33,218 nt of DNA from Tissierellia bacterium (GCA_028709465.1 JAQVWY010000023.1:1-33218); one strand, 5' to 3'. Positions 23,424 to 32,440 are shown, numbered from the stretch's first letter. The notes: a model not told the origin generated them from the sequence alone. A program made the numbers and translations.

Positions 23424-24314
23424 ATGGCTGAAGAAAAACGGTTTGCAGTTTTAATTGATGCAGATAATGTATCAGCAAAATATATAAAGTATATATTAGA
23501 TGAAATTTCGAATTATGGTGTTGCAACGTACAAAAGAATATATGGAGATTGGACAAAACCTAATGCAGCTTCATGGAAGGATGTATTATTGGAGAATTCT
23601 GTAACCCCAATTCAGCAGTATGGATATACAGTTGGGAAAAACGCAACTGATTCAGCAATGATAATTGATGCAATGGATATTCTTTATTCTGGTTATGTTG
23701 AAGGATTTTGCATTGTGTCAAGCGACAGTGATTTTACGAAATTATCAGCTAGGCTTAGGGAATCAGGGATGCTTGTAGTTGGAATGGGTGAAAAGAAAAC
23801 ACCTAAACCTTTTATAGCATCTTGCAATCAATTTAAATATCTTGATGTATTAGCAGAATCTGAAGCAAAAAGCAAAGAAATTGATGATCAAAAAGAAGAT
23901 GAAGAAGATATATTAGAAAGTTTCAATATAAGTAATAATGGAAACATAGCTTTAAATAGTCAGGATAAAAATGAAAGCGTAAAAATAATGACTGATATTG
24001 ATACGATTAAAAATGCTATTATCAAAATGTTAAATGAAGTTGATGATGAAGAGCAAAGTATTAATATGGGTGAACTTGGTGATAAGCTAGTTAAAAGATA
24101 TCCTGATTTTGATGTGAGAAATTATGGTGATACGAAATTATCAAAATTCTTAAAAAAGTTTGATTTTCTTGATATTCATACTAAAGGCAAATCATTATGG
24201 ATTTCTCTTAAATCAAATAGTAAACAACCAACCGAAGTAAAAATTACTAATCAGAAGAAAAGAGTAAGATACTATAAGAAAAATAATACAAATACAAAGA
24301 AGTCTATTAAATAA
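23424..24314 (+). CDS. NYN ribonuclease with C-terminal OST-HTH/LOTUS domain
   Basis: 296 residues. The NYN (PIN-like) part has the acidic catalytic residues in VLIDADNVS, TDSAMIIDAMD and VSSDSDF, which indicate a metal-dependent nuclease. A second domain (about residues 185-280) with VDDEEQSINMGELGDKL, KRYPDFDVRNYG and LKKFDFLDIH matches OST-HTH/LOTUS, an RNA-binding fold. The tail is basic. I choose ATG 23424, 8 bases after GGAG, over TTG 23394 inside sbcC. It lies 17 bases after sbcC and is probably cotranscribed; a role in RNA decay or processing is inferred. Confidence 0.9.
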   Translation: MAEEKRFAVLIDADNVSAKYIKYILDEISNYGVATYKRIYGDWTKPNAASWKDVLLENSVTPIQQYGYTVGKNATDSAMIIDAMDILYSGYVEGFCIVSSDSDFTKLSARLRESGMLVVGMGEKKTPKPFIASCNQFKYLDVLAESEAKSKEIDDQKEDEEDILESFNISNNGNIALNSQDKNESVKIMTDIDTIKNAIIKMLNEVDDEEQSINMGELGDKLVKRYPDFDVRNYGDTKLSKFLKKFDFLDIHTKGKSLWISLKSNSKQPTEVKITNQKKRVRYYKKNNTNTKKSIK

Positions 24315-24379
24315 GTCAATTAATACATAAATGTATTTTTTCTTCATATAATTTATTAAAAATATATGGGGGGATGTTT

Positions 24380-24664
24380 ATGTTTAATGACTTTATGGAT
24401 ATTGGGGTATTAACTACATTTGCGGGACTGACTGGTTCAGTTATGCTTATTGTACAATTTACTAAATTTATTATAAAAAAAAGATTAGGAGATTCATTTG
24501 TAAGGCTTTATAGCTTTTTAATTGCTTTAATACTCACATTTGTTTTTGCTAGACAGGGTGAAGGTATTGAAGGTATAATTTTAACTGTTTTAAATGCCAT
24601 TTTAATAACAATAGCAAGTGCAGGTGGCTATGAAATGATAACTGACCCATTGGCAAAGAAATAA
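24380..24664 (+). CDS. small holin-like membrane protein
   Basis: 94 residues with about three hydrophobic segments (roughly 7-27, 43-58 and 64-83), a Lys-Arg loop (KKRLGD) and the tail TDPLAKK. This size and layout is holin-like, but no holin family is certain and no endolysin is near. The GGGGGG ribosome site touches ATG 24374, so I take ATG 24380 (6 bases). It is followed by a repeat element. Confidence 0.65.
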   Translation: MFNDFMDIGVLTTFAGLTGSVMLIVQFTKFIIKKRLGDSFVRLYSFLIALILTFVFARQGEGIEGIILTVLNAILITIASAGGYEMITDPLAKK

Positions 24665-24665
24665 T

Positions 24666-24800
24666 TGTCATCCTGAACGATAGTGAAGGATTTCTAAATA
24701 GGCAAGGGAACCACCTTTAAGATAGAAAGTCTTTGTTGTCAGATCTTAAAGGAATGTCCCCAAATTATATGAGATTCTTCACCTTCGGTTCAGAATGACA
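24666..24800. repeat. 135-bp MITE-like inverted repeat element
   Basis: Terminal inverted repeats of about 30 bp: TGTCATCCTGAACG at the left end and its near-complement at the right end (CGGTTCAGAATGACA), continuing through GTGAAGGAT and the matching ATTCTTCACC. The core is about 70 bases without an open frame. The TGTCAT-CTGAAC-GAAGTGAAG pattern occurs in many genomes as a non-coding palindromic repeat unit, probably moved by another transposase. Confidence 0.75.
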
Positions 24801-24848
24801 TAAAAGTGGTTATTCATATAATTGTATAGTGAAACTTCTTTATCCTTG

Positions 24849-24893
24849 CATTCTCTACATTCTCTACATTCTCTACATTCTCTACATTCTCTA
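24849..24893. repeat. five 9-bp tandem repeats CATTCTCTA
   Basis: Five exact copies at 24849, 24858, 24867, 24876 and 24885. On the minus strand each reads TAG AGA ATG, and the first copy's TAG is the stop codon of dacA (24893-24891), so the array begins exactly at the gene end. Replication slippage is the likely origin. Not a CRISPR: the unit is 9 bp with no spacers. Confidence 0.97.
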
Positions 24894-26174
24894 TATATCT
24901 ACTCTATATTTTTTTCTTCTTCTTTTTCTGTTTAACTTAATTCTTATTGTATTATAAATCCTAAATAAAATTAAAATTAAAGCTAGTACAAATAATAATT
25001 TTAATATAGTCTTAAAAATTGAATTACTTTTAGTACCTTCTACTATTGTGCTATTAACTGGAGTTGGAGTTATTAAATTAACTGAACCAAGTATTTTTCC
25101 TTCAAGAGAATATTCAATTTTGCCTATAACATCATTTTTTTTCAGAGGTAAAGTAATATCATCAATTATGATTTTTGATTTTACATTGGGAATGTAGTCT
25201 TTTTCTAACAATGCATTAAAATCATTTTCAGTAATTAAAGATATTTCTTTAATATCTCCATTGTTAATAGTTAAATTTTGTATATAAGTATTTTTATAAG
25301 CTAATGTAGCGTTTTGAAAGCTTTCAAAGCCATAGTTAAATAGATTATGAGCATCTTGATACATTTCCAAGGAAACGCCTTTTAATATAACTGCAATTAA
25401 TTCAGTATTATTTTTTTTAGCACTTGCAACTAATGTGTTGCCTGCTTCAGGAGTGTATCCGGTTTTAACTCCTGTTGTATTATCATATAAAGGGCTTATC
25501 CACATTCCGTCAACGTAAATTTGACTAGAAGTTCCACAATAAAGCATTTTATTTAAATTGGTGAAAAATCTAGGTTCATCTTTTTTATTAGTTGGTTTTA
25601 TTTCATATTTTTCAGTTGAAACTATATTCCTGAACGTTTCATTTTTCATTGCATATTTAGTGATTAAGGCCAAATCATACGCCGTTGTGTAATGGTTATC
25701 ATCATGAAGACCATGAGGGTTAACAAAATTTGTATTATATGCACCAAGTTCTTTAGCCTTGTCATTCATTAATTTAACAAAATTTTCAGTTGTTTTGCCA
25801 TAATGTTTTGCAATGGCTGAGGCTGCGTCATTTGCTGAAGGCAGCAATAATGCATATAATAAATCTTTAAGTGTTAATATTTCGCCAGGTTCTAATGCAA
25901 CGTGACTTCCGTCAATTTCATAAGGAGTGTCATCATCAATAGTAATAACATCTGTTAAATTACCCATTTCTATAGCAATTATTGCCGTCATAATTTTTGT
26001 AAGGCTTGCAGGGTACATTTTTTTGTCGGCATCTTTTTGGGCTAATATTGTTCCTGATTCAGCATCAATTAAAACTGCAGTTTTGCTCAATATGGATGGT
26101 TGTGCTTCAACCTTATTGATATTTAATAAAATGATTGTAAATATCGAAAAGTATATTAGTATCTTTTTTAACAT
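24891..26174 (-). CDS. dacA: D-alanyl-D-alanine carboxypeptidase (peptidase S11, PBP5-like)
   Basis: A cell-surface enzyme that trims D-Ala from peptidoglycan pentapeptides. 427 residues. Signal sequence ends near VEA-QP (residue 25). Active-site motifs: Ser57-x-x-Lys60 (SLTK), Ser113-Ala-Asn115 and Lys237-Thr-Gly239. A PBP5 C-terminal domain (about 300-370) and a C-terminal hydrophobic anchor (about 384-405) followed by a strongly basic tail, RKRRRKK. All catalytic residues are present. Divergent from comEA. The gene symbol is by family only, since several paralogs (dacB, dacF) have the same layout; spore-cortex types are not excluded. Confidence 0.93.
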   Translation of the reverse strand: MLKKILIYFSIFTIILLNINKVEAQPSILSKTAVLIDAESGTILAQKDADKKMYPASLTKIMTAIIAIEMGNLTDVITIDDDTPYEIDGSHVALEPGEILTLKDLLYALLLPSANDAASAIAKHYGKTTENFVKLMNDKAKELGAYNTNFVNPHGLHDDNHYTTAYDLALITKYAMKNETFRNIVSTEKYEIKPTNKKDEPRFFTNLNKMLYCGTSSQIYVDGMWISPLYDNTTGVKTGYTPEAGNTLVASAKKNNTELIAVILKGVSLEMYQDAHNLFNYGFESFQNATLAYKNTYIQNLTINNGDIKEISLITENDFNALLEKDYIPNVKSKIIIDDITLPLKKNDVIGKIEYSLEGKILGSVNLITPTPVNSTIVEGTKSNSIFKTILKLLFVLALILILFRIYNTIRIKLNRKRRRKKYRVDI

Positions 26175-26241
26175 ATTTTATCTCCTTAAATTAGTACAAG
26201 TTATAGTATAGCAGAAAAATATTAAATTGTAATTATTAATT

Positions 26242-26269
26242 TTGTTTTTTTTACAATTTATTGTATAAT
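26242..26269 (+). promoter_or_regulatory. promoter of the comEA-sel cluster
   Basis: TTGTTT (26242-26247), 16-base spacer and TATAAT (26264-26269), 60 bases before comEA. It may also drive selD, selA and selB, since no terminator is seen through that run. Confidence 0.6.
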
Positions 26270-26328
26270 ATAATTATCATTTATGGATTTTGTCGAAAAT
26301 TTATAAGTTAATTTTAACGGGAGGTATT

Positions 26329-26958
26329 ATGAACAACCACATTTACAGTAAAGGACTTGTAGTTGTTTTAATCATTGCTCTATTTGTGATGACTTCTGTG
26401 GGGATTAAACTTGCATACAAGAAAGAAGATATTATTAATAGCAATATGAATGAAAATGAAAATTTAGGTTTAAATGATGTTGAGTTGTTGAACGACAGTG
26501 AAAACGTTCAGGAAGAAAAAGGAATTATAATAGATATTGATGGGGCAGTTAGAAAACCAGGGGTTTATGAATGTTTAGATGGAGACAGAGTTAATGATAT
26601 AATACTAAAAGCTGGTGGATTACTAGAAAATGCATATACTAAAAATATTAATAAGGCTCGAAAGTTAGAGGATGGAGAAAAAATATACATACTTGAAGTA
26701 GGTGAAGAAATCTCTGATGTTGCATTGTTTGATAATTCAATATATAATACTGGTGAATTACAGACAAGTAAAATAAATATAAATAATGCATCAAAAGAAA
26801 TGCTTATGACTTTAGAAGGTATTGGAGAAGTATATGCAGATAGGATAATTGAATATCGTGAAAAAACAAAGTTTAAAAGTATTGAAGAAATAAAAAAAAT
26901 CAAAGGTATAGGAGATAAAACCTTTGAGAATATTAAGGATAAAATTACAATAAAATGA
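26329..26958 (+). CDS. comEA: ComEA-like DNA-binding protein (SLBB + helix-hairpin-helix)
   Basis: 209 residues: an N-terminal membrane anchor (about 9-27), an SLBB domain (about 63-123, with IDIDGAVRKPGVYECLDGDR) and a C-terminal double helix-hairpin-helix (about 147-209: KININNASKEMLMTLEGIGEVYADRIIEYR and IKGIGDKTFENI). ComEA binds incoming DNA during natural transformation. GGGAGG sits 6 bases before ATG 26329, better than TTG 26290. The comEC channel gene is not in the window. It ends 9 bases before selD. Confidence 0.88.
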   Translation: MNNHIYSKGLVVVLIIALFVMTSVGIKLAYKKEDIINSNMNENENLGLNDVELLNDSENVQEEKGIIIDIDGAVRKPGVYECLDGDRVNDIILKAGGLLENAYTKNINKARKLEDGEKIYILEVGEEISDVALFDNSIYNTGELQTSKININNASKEMLMTLEGIGEVYADRIIEYREKTKFKSIEEIKKIKGIGDKTFENIKDKITIK

Positions 26959-26967
26959 GGTGAAACT

Positions 26968-28020
26968 ATGAATATAGATAATATAAAATTAACTAAAATG
27001 ACAAAAACAGCTGGATGAGCGGCTAAAATTGGTCCCGAGACCCTTGCTCAAGTTTTGAGTAAGCTTCCAAAATTTAAAAATGATAAATTAATAGTTGGAT
27101 TAGAAACATCTGATGATGCAGCTGTTTATAAAATAAATGATGAAATTGCTATGATTCAAACTGTAGATTTTTTCACACCAGTCGTGGATGATCCATATAT
27201 TTTTGGTCAAATTGCTGCGGCTAATTCTTTAAGTGACATATATGCAATGGGAGGAGAACCAGCGTTAGCTTTAAATATTGTAGGATTTCCCAATTGCTTG
27301 CATCCAGATATTATGGCAGAAATACTTAAGGGCGGTGCTTCAAAGGTTATGGAATCTGGTGCAACATTAGCTGGAGGACATTCTATAGAAGATGAAGAAC
27401 CTAAATATGGATTATGTGTTACTGGTTTTATAAATCCAAATAAGGTTCTTAAAAATTATGGCGCAAAACCTGGAGATATTTTAATATTAACTAAACCTAT
27501 TGGTACAGGTATAATAAATACTGCTATAAAAGCTGATATGGCTTCAGAAAAAGCTAAAGAAAAAGCAATAAATGTTATGACTAGCCTTAATAAAAAAGCA
27601 AAAGAAGTATTTGACAAATATCCTATCAGCAGTTGTACTGATATAACAGGATTCGGTTTAATCGGACATTCGATAGAGATGGCCGAAAGTAGTGAAGTTA
27701 CGTTTGAAATTAATATAAACAAAGTCCCTATTATTGAGGATGCAATAGAGTATGCTGAAATGGGGTTAGTTCCTGGTGGTTCATATAAAAACAGGAATTA
27801 TTTTGAGGGAAAATCTTCTTTCGATAATATTCAGGAAGTATATTATGATATTTTTTTTGACCCTCAAACTTCAGGTGGATTATTAGTTTCTGTAAGCGAA
27901 AACTATAAAGAATCAATTATTAATGATTTGAAAGAAAATTTAGAAACTGAATTTGAAGTAATTGGAAGAGTAACTACAAAGCAAGATAAGTATATTAAAG
28001 TAGCTATGGGAGAAATTTAA
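26968..28020 (+). CDS. selD: selenophosphate synthetase, a selenoprotein
   Basis: SelD makes selenophosphate from selenide and ATP for Sec-tRNA synthesis. The frame from ATG 26968 (GAGGTG 6 bases upstream) has an in-frame TGA at 27016-27018, codon 17, that falls exactly where SelD carries its catalytic Cys or Sec: TAG-U-AAK. The Sec is followed at once by the SECIS hairpin. Beyond it the ATP-grasp-like/PurM fold is normal: VGLETSDDAA, QTVDFFTPVVDDPY, AGGHSIED, CVTGFINPNKVL, GFGLIGHSIEM. 350 residues with Sec. The stop TAA overlaps the selA ATG (TAATG). Confidence 0.96.
27016..27050 (+). promoter_or_regulatory. bacterial SECIS element in selD
   Basis: The hairpin begins at the TGA itself: TGAGC (27016-27020) pairs with GCTCA (27046-27050), and an apical GGTC (27031-27034) pairs with GACC (27039-27042) around the loop CCGA. 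Bacterial SECIS elements lie immediately downstream of the UGA and bind SelB, encoded 2.4 kb further on. Confidence 0.85.
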
Positions 28021-29423
28021 TGGATAAAAGTAATTTTTTTAGAAATATTCCTAAAGTTGATATAATTATGGAAAATGAAGAATTAATTGAGCTATCAACA
28101 AAGTATAGCAGAGATTTAGTTTTGCAATCTGTAAGAAAGATTAATGATGATTTAAGGGAATTTATTAATAAATCACAGAGTGAAATTGAAATTACGAGTA
28201 AAATAAGCAATATTATTAATGATATAAAAAACGATATAAAAAAATATACTTCCTATAATATGAAAAAGGTTATTAATGGTACAGGAACAATACTTCATAC
28301 TAATTTAGGAAGAGCTGCAATTTCAGAGAGTATTGCAGATTATATGAAAAAGGTTGTAACAGGATACTCTAATTTAGAATTTAATTTAATTGATGGGCAA
28401 AGAGGTTCAAGGTATTCCCATTTTGAACATCTAATAACAAAAATTACTGGCGCTGAAGCTGCTATGGCTGTAAATAATAATGCTGCAGCTGTTCTTTTAA
28501 TATTATCTTCATTTGCACAAGACAAAGAGGTAATAGTATCAAGGGGAGAGCTTGTGGAAATAGGGGGCTCATTTAGGGTTCCAGATGTTATGGTTCAAAG
28601 TGGAGCAAAATTAGTTGAGGTAGGAACAACTAATAAAACCCATTTATATGATTATGAAAAGGCTATAAATGAGGAAACAACAGTACTATTAAAGGTTCAT
28701 ACTAGCAATTATAAAATAGTAGGTTTCACTGAATCAGTTACAGTAAGTGAATTAGTTGGTTTAGGAAAAAAATATAATATTCCTGTTATTGAAGACATTG
28801 GCAGTGGCGTATTAGTAGATTTAAGTAAGTATGGATTAGATTATGAGCCAACAGTGCAGGAATCAATAAAGTCAGGAGCAGATTTAGTTTGCTTTAGCGG
28901 AGATAAATTGTTAGGAGGTCCTCAAGCTGGCATTATAGTAGGCAAAAAAACTTATATTGATAAAATAAAAAAACATCCATTAACTAGGGCTTTAAGAATA
29001 GATAAGTTTACTGCTATAGCATTAGAATGTGTATTTCATGAATATCTAGATGAAGAAAAAGCAATAAAAAACATACCAACTATGCAAATGATAAATAAAA
29101 GCATAGATGAAATTACCAATAACGCTGAAAAGTTAATAGAAAAGCTTAAGAATGATTTATACAAAGTTTGTCAATTAAGTATAGAGGATTGTGAATCACA
29201 AATTGGTGGGGGTTCTCTCCCTATAGAAAGGATAAAAAGTAAATGCATTACTATAAAACCTTATACAATGACTACTGCATCATTAGAAAGAAATTTAAGA
29301 CATGCAGATACACCTATAATTGGAAGAGTGATTAATGATAAATTTATCATTGATTTAAGAACTGTTTTTAGTAATGAAATAGATATAGTTTATAATACGA
29401 TTAAGGAAGTTTTTAACTGTTAA
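28020..29423 (+). CDS. selA: L-seryl-tRNA(Sec) selenium transferase
   Basis: PLP enzyme that converts Ser-tRNA(Sec) to Sec-tRNA(Sec) with selenophosphate, as a large ring-shaped complex. 467 residues. The PLP lysine is Lys296 in SGDKLLGGPQAG (Lys295 in Escherichia coli). N-terminal RNIPKVD and NGTGTILHTNLGRA are typical. Starts one base into the selD stop codon, so coupled. Confidence 0.97.
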   Translation: MDKSNFFRNIPKVDIIMENEELIELSTKYSRDLVLQSVRKINDDLREFINKSQSEIEITSKISNIINDIKNDIKKYTSYNMKKVINGTGTILHTNLGRAAISESIADYMKKVVTGYSNLEFNLIDGQRGSRYSHFEHLITKITGAEAAMAVNNNAAAVLLILSSFAQDKEVIVSRGELVEIGGSFRVPDVMVQSGAKLVEVGTTNKTHLYDYEKAINEETTVLLKVHTSNYKIVGFTESVTVSELVGLGKKYNIPVIEDIGSGVLVDLSKYGLDYEPTVQESIKSGADLVCFSGDKLLGGPQAGIIVGKKTYIDKIKKHPLTRALRIDKFTAIALECVFHEYLDEEKAIKNIPTMQMINKSIDEITNNAEKLIEKLKNDLYKVCQLSIEDCESQIGGGSLPIERIKSKCITIKPYTMTTASLERNLRHADTPIIGRVINDKFIIDLRTVFSNEIDIVYNTIKEVFNC

Positions 29424-29438
29424 CATTATGGAGGTAAT

Positions 29439-31346
29439 ATGAAAAATATTATTATTGGTACAGCTGGGCATATAGATCATGGAAAAACCACATTAATAAA
29501 AGCTTTAACTGGCCATGAAACAGATAGACTATCAGAAGAGAGAAAGAGAGGAATTACTATAGATTTAGGCTTTACATATTTTGATTTGCCTGATGGTAAT
29601 AAGGCTGGTATAATAGATGTTCCTGGACATGAGAAGTTTGTTAAAAACATGCTGGCTGGAGTAGTTGGTATGGATTTGGTTCTTCTTGTAATAGCTGCTG
29701 ACGAAGGTATTATGCCTCAAACAGACGAACATATAAACATATTAAACATGCTTGGAATCAAAAAAGGAATTGTTGTATTAACTAAATATGATTTAGTAGA
29801 GGAAGAATGGTTAGAGCTTGTAAAGGAAGATCTTAAAGAAGATCTAAGAGATACTTTTTTAGAAAATGCACCTGTAATTTCCGTATCATCCATAACTAAA
29901 TACGGAATAAATGAATTAGTTGAAGCTATAGTTAATATTTCCCAAGAAGATGTTGAGGAAAGGGATATTAATACCATACCAAGATTACCAATTGACAGAG
30001 TTTTTTCAATAACAGGTTTTGGAACAGTGATAACTGGAACATTAATTTCAGGAAAGCTTAAAAAGGGCGATGAAGTAGAGATTTATCCAGTTAATAAAAT
30101 AAGTAAATTAAGAAATATACAAGTGCATAATCTAGATGCTGAATATGCATATGCTGGACAAAGAACTGCAATTAACCTTTCCAATATAAAAAAGACAGAT
30201 ATTTACAGAGGATGTGTTATAGCACCTGTTAATTCAATGAAAAATACATTGATGCTTGATGTTAAGCTTAATTTGCTTAAAAGCTCAAGACGTATTGTTG
30301 AAAACAGGTCAAGGCTACACTTATATACTGGTACAAGTGAAATTCTATGCCGAGTTGTTTTACTTGATAGAGATGAATTATCTCCAGGCGAAAGCTGTTA
30401 TGCTCAACTAAGGCTAGAGGAGGAAATTGCAGTAAGAAGGGGAGATAAATTTATTGTTAGGTTTTATTCTCCTATGGAAACTATAGGTGGTGGGGAAATA
30501 ATTGAACCCGTTCCATTGAAGAGAAAAAGATTTGATGAAAATCTAATTGAAGAGTTAATGGTAAAGGAAAAAGGTTCAAATACAGATGTTATAGAAAAAA
30601 TAATCAAGCAAAATTCTAATAGTTTTCCTTCTATAGGCGAGCTAGCAAAATTAACTGCTCTTACTGTGGAAGAATTATCAAATAATATAGAAATACTTGA
30701 GCAAGAAGAAAAAATATCTGTAATAAGACAGAAAAATGAAAATTATGTTTTTCATAAAAGCTATGAAAGAGAATTTAAAGATAATATTGAAAAATATTTA
30801 TATAAATTTCATAATGAAAACATGTATAAAAAGGGGGTAAAAAAATCAGAAATCAAAAGTAAATTTTTCCCTAAAATTAAGCAATCAATATTTGATTCTT
30901 TAATACAAGACATGTTTGATAAAAATGTCATTAAAAAGCAAGATGAATACATTTCTCTTACCTTCTTCAAAATTGATTATGATGATAATTACTTAAAAAT
31001 TGAGTCAAGTATTATTAAATTAGCACAAGAAGCAAAATATAATTTTGTAAAAATTGAAGAAATTAAAAGTAAATTTATTAAAAATTCAAACATAGATGAT
31101 ATTATTGCCTTATTAATTGATGACAATAAACTAATCAAACTAAACGATGAATTTGTTATTTCTAAAAAGGATTATGATGAAGCGCTAAATTTACTCATAA
31201 GTTTTATAAAAACTAATGATAAAATTACTGCAGGTGAGTTTAGAGACTTATTGGATACAAATCGTAAAAATGCTATTATTTTTCTTGAATATTTTGACAT
31301 TTTAAAAGTAACAAAAAGAATTGGAAATGATAGAGTATTATTTTAA
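29439..31346 (+). CDS. selB: selenocysteine-specific elongation factor SelB
   Basis: Brings Sec-tRNA to the ribosome at UGA codons next to a SECIS hairpin. 635 residues. G domain motifs GHIDHGKT (10-17), DVPGHEKF, and TKYD are present, then EF-Tu-like domains 2 and 3 (to about 360) and four winged-helix segments at the C-terminus that bind SECIS RNA. GGAGG precedes ATG and the gene begins 15 bases after selA. A dedicated tRNA-Sec is 1 kb downstream. Confidence 0.97.
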   Translation: MKNIIIGTAGHIDHGKTTLIKALTGHETDRLSEERKRGITIDLGFTYFDLPDGNKAGIIDVPGHEKFVKNMLAGVVGMDLVLLVIAADEGIMPQTDEHINILNMLGIKKGIVVLTKYDLVEEEWLELVKEDLKEDLRDTFLENAPVISVSSITKYGINELVEAIVNISQEDVEERDINTIPRLPIDRVFSITGFGTVITGTLISGKLKKGDEVEIYPVNKISKLRNIQVHNLDAEYAYAGQRTAINLSNIKKTDIYRGCVIAPVNSMKNTLMLDVKLNLLKSSRRIVENRSRLHLYTGTSEILCRVVLLDRDELSPGESCYAQLRLEEEIAVRRGDKFIVRFYSPMETIGGGEIIEPVPLKRKRFDENLIEELMVKEKGSNTDVIEKIIKQNSNSFPSIGELAKLTALTVEELSNNIEILEQEEKISVIRQKNENYVFHKSYEREFKDNIEKYLYKFHNENMYKKGVKKSEIKSKFFPKIKQSIFDSLIQDMFDKNVIKKQDEYISLTFFKIDYDDNYLKIESSIIKLAQEAKYNFVKIEEIKSKFIKNSNIDDIIALLIDDNKLIKLNDEFVISKKDYDEALNLLISFIKTNDKITAGEFRDLLDTNRKNAIIFLEYFDILKVTKRIGNDRVLF

Positions 31347-31394
31347 TAAATATATATAAATTGTAAAAATATTTACTTTAATTTAATGTTTTGC

Positions 31395-31423
31395 TTGACA
31401 ATATAAGCATTAAGGGTTAAGAT
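31395..31423 (+). promoter_or_regulatory. promoter of the response regulator gene
   Basis: TTGACA (31395-31400), 17-base spacer and TAAGAT (31418-31423), 49 bases before the ATG. It separates this gene from the selB transcript. Confidence 0.65.
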
Positions 31424-31472
31424 ATAGAAAAAGTTTAATTTTTGTAACAAACAATTTCAGGGAGCTTAACAA

Positions 31473-32159
31473 ATGAGAGTATTAATTGTTGATAATGATT
31501 TTTTATCAATAAAAGGTCTAAAACATAGTTTGGAACAGGATAATTATGAGGTTGATTCTGCACTAGATGGAAACGAAGCATTGCGAAAAATTGATTTAAA
31601 TGAATATGACATAATTGTTTTGGATATTATATTACCCGAAATGGATGGTCTTGAAGTTTGTCAAAAAATTCGTGAAAAATTTAGCGTGCCAATATTAATT
31701 TTAACTTCTAACAGCGAAGATATGAACAAAATATTAGGATTAGAATATGGCGCTGATGATTATATGACTAAGCCTTTTAATATTTTGGAATTAAAGGCAA
31801 GAATGAAAGCAATACTTCGAAGAACAAAATTAAATAATAATAAGCCAAATGAACAAACTATATTAGTTGATGACTTTATTATTAATGCACTTGGTAGGAA
31901 AGTAAGCGTTCATGGTCAAGAAATTAATTTAACAGCCAAAGAATTTGATTTATTATTGTTGCTTGCAACTAATCCTGGCAAAGTATTTTCTAGGGAAGAA
32001 CTACTTGAAGTTATTTGGGGTTATGAATATTTTGGTGACCTGCGAACTGTAGATGTACATGTTAGACGTTTAAGAGAAAAAATTGAAAGTAAAACTGATA
32101 ATTATGAGTATATTCTCACAAAATGGGGTGTTGGATACTATTTTAGATCTAGAAGGTAA
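31473..32159 (+). CDS. OmpR/PhoB-type response regulator (orphan)
   Basis: 228 residues: receiver domain (about 1-115) with phosphoacceptor Asp51 in IVLDIILPEMDG, Thr/Ser78-79 and Lys100 (YMTKPF), then a winged-helix DNA-binding domain (about 128-226) with AKEFDLLLLL and VDVHVRRLREKIE. The acidic pair that binds Mg, usually DD or ED, reads Asp7-Asn8, so one ligand is replaced. No kinase gene is adjacent. GGAG precedes ATG. It stands between selB and the tRNA-Sec gene but has its own promoter. Confidence 0.93.
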   Translation: MRVLIVDNDFLSIKGLKHSLEQDNYEVDSALDGNEALRKIDLNEYDIIVLDIILPEMDGLEVCQKIREKFSVPILILTSNSEDMNKILGLEYGADDYMTKPFNILELKARMKAILRRTKLNNNKPNEQTILVDDFIINALGRKVSVHGQEINLTAKEFDLLLLLATNPGKVFSREELLEVIWGYEYFGDLRTVDVHVRRLREKIESKTDNYEYILTKWGVGYYFRSRR

Positions 32160-32327
32160 TAAGAGAAAAATAATAAAAATAATAAATTTTCACAATTAAA
32201 TATAGCATTTTTGCATGATAAAGATTTCCTTAAGAGTTAAGAGTTATAATAATATTAAGAAGACCTAAATCTATCAAAAAAATTATACTTGAATTCTTGT
32301 GCAGCATATGATATATTTATTTTTGAT

Positions 32328-32425
32328 GGGGATAGATGGGTGCTGGTGTGCCTCCTGGTCTTCAAAATCAGTCGCGGGGCGTTAATAGCGTCCTGGGTGG
32401 GTTCAATTCCCACATATTCCCGCCA
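32328..32425 (+). tRNA. selC: tRNA-Sec, anticodon UCA
   Basis: A 98-base gene including encoded CCA (32423-32425). Anticodon arm CTGGT (32355-32359) with ATCAG (32367-32371) around CTTCAAA, anticodon TCA at 32362-32364. The long variable arm GGGCGT (32377-32382) pairs with GCGTCC (32388-32393). T arm GTGGG with CCCAC, loop TTCAATT. The acceptor has seven paired bases plus an eighth G-A mismatch (32335/32414), against the usual 8 bp; discriminator G. The D stem has one unpaired T. A TATAAT lies at 32245-32250, but without a good -35. It reads UGA for SelD and other selenoproteins. Confidence 0.97.
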
Positions 32426-32440
32426 TAAAGGAGAATAACG

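Noticed and set aside
24849..24893. CRISPR array
   Set aside because: The units are 9 bp, exactly adjacent and without spacers, and no cas genes are near.
27016..27018. selD as a pseudogene with a premature stop
   Set aside because: The TGA falls at the SelD active-site Cys/Sec position, is followed by a SECIS hairpin, and the Sec machinery is encoded right after.
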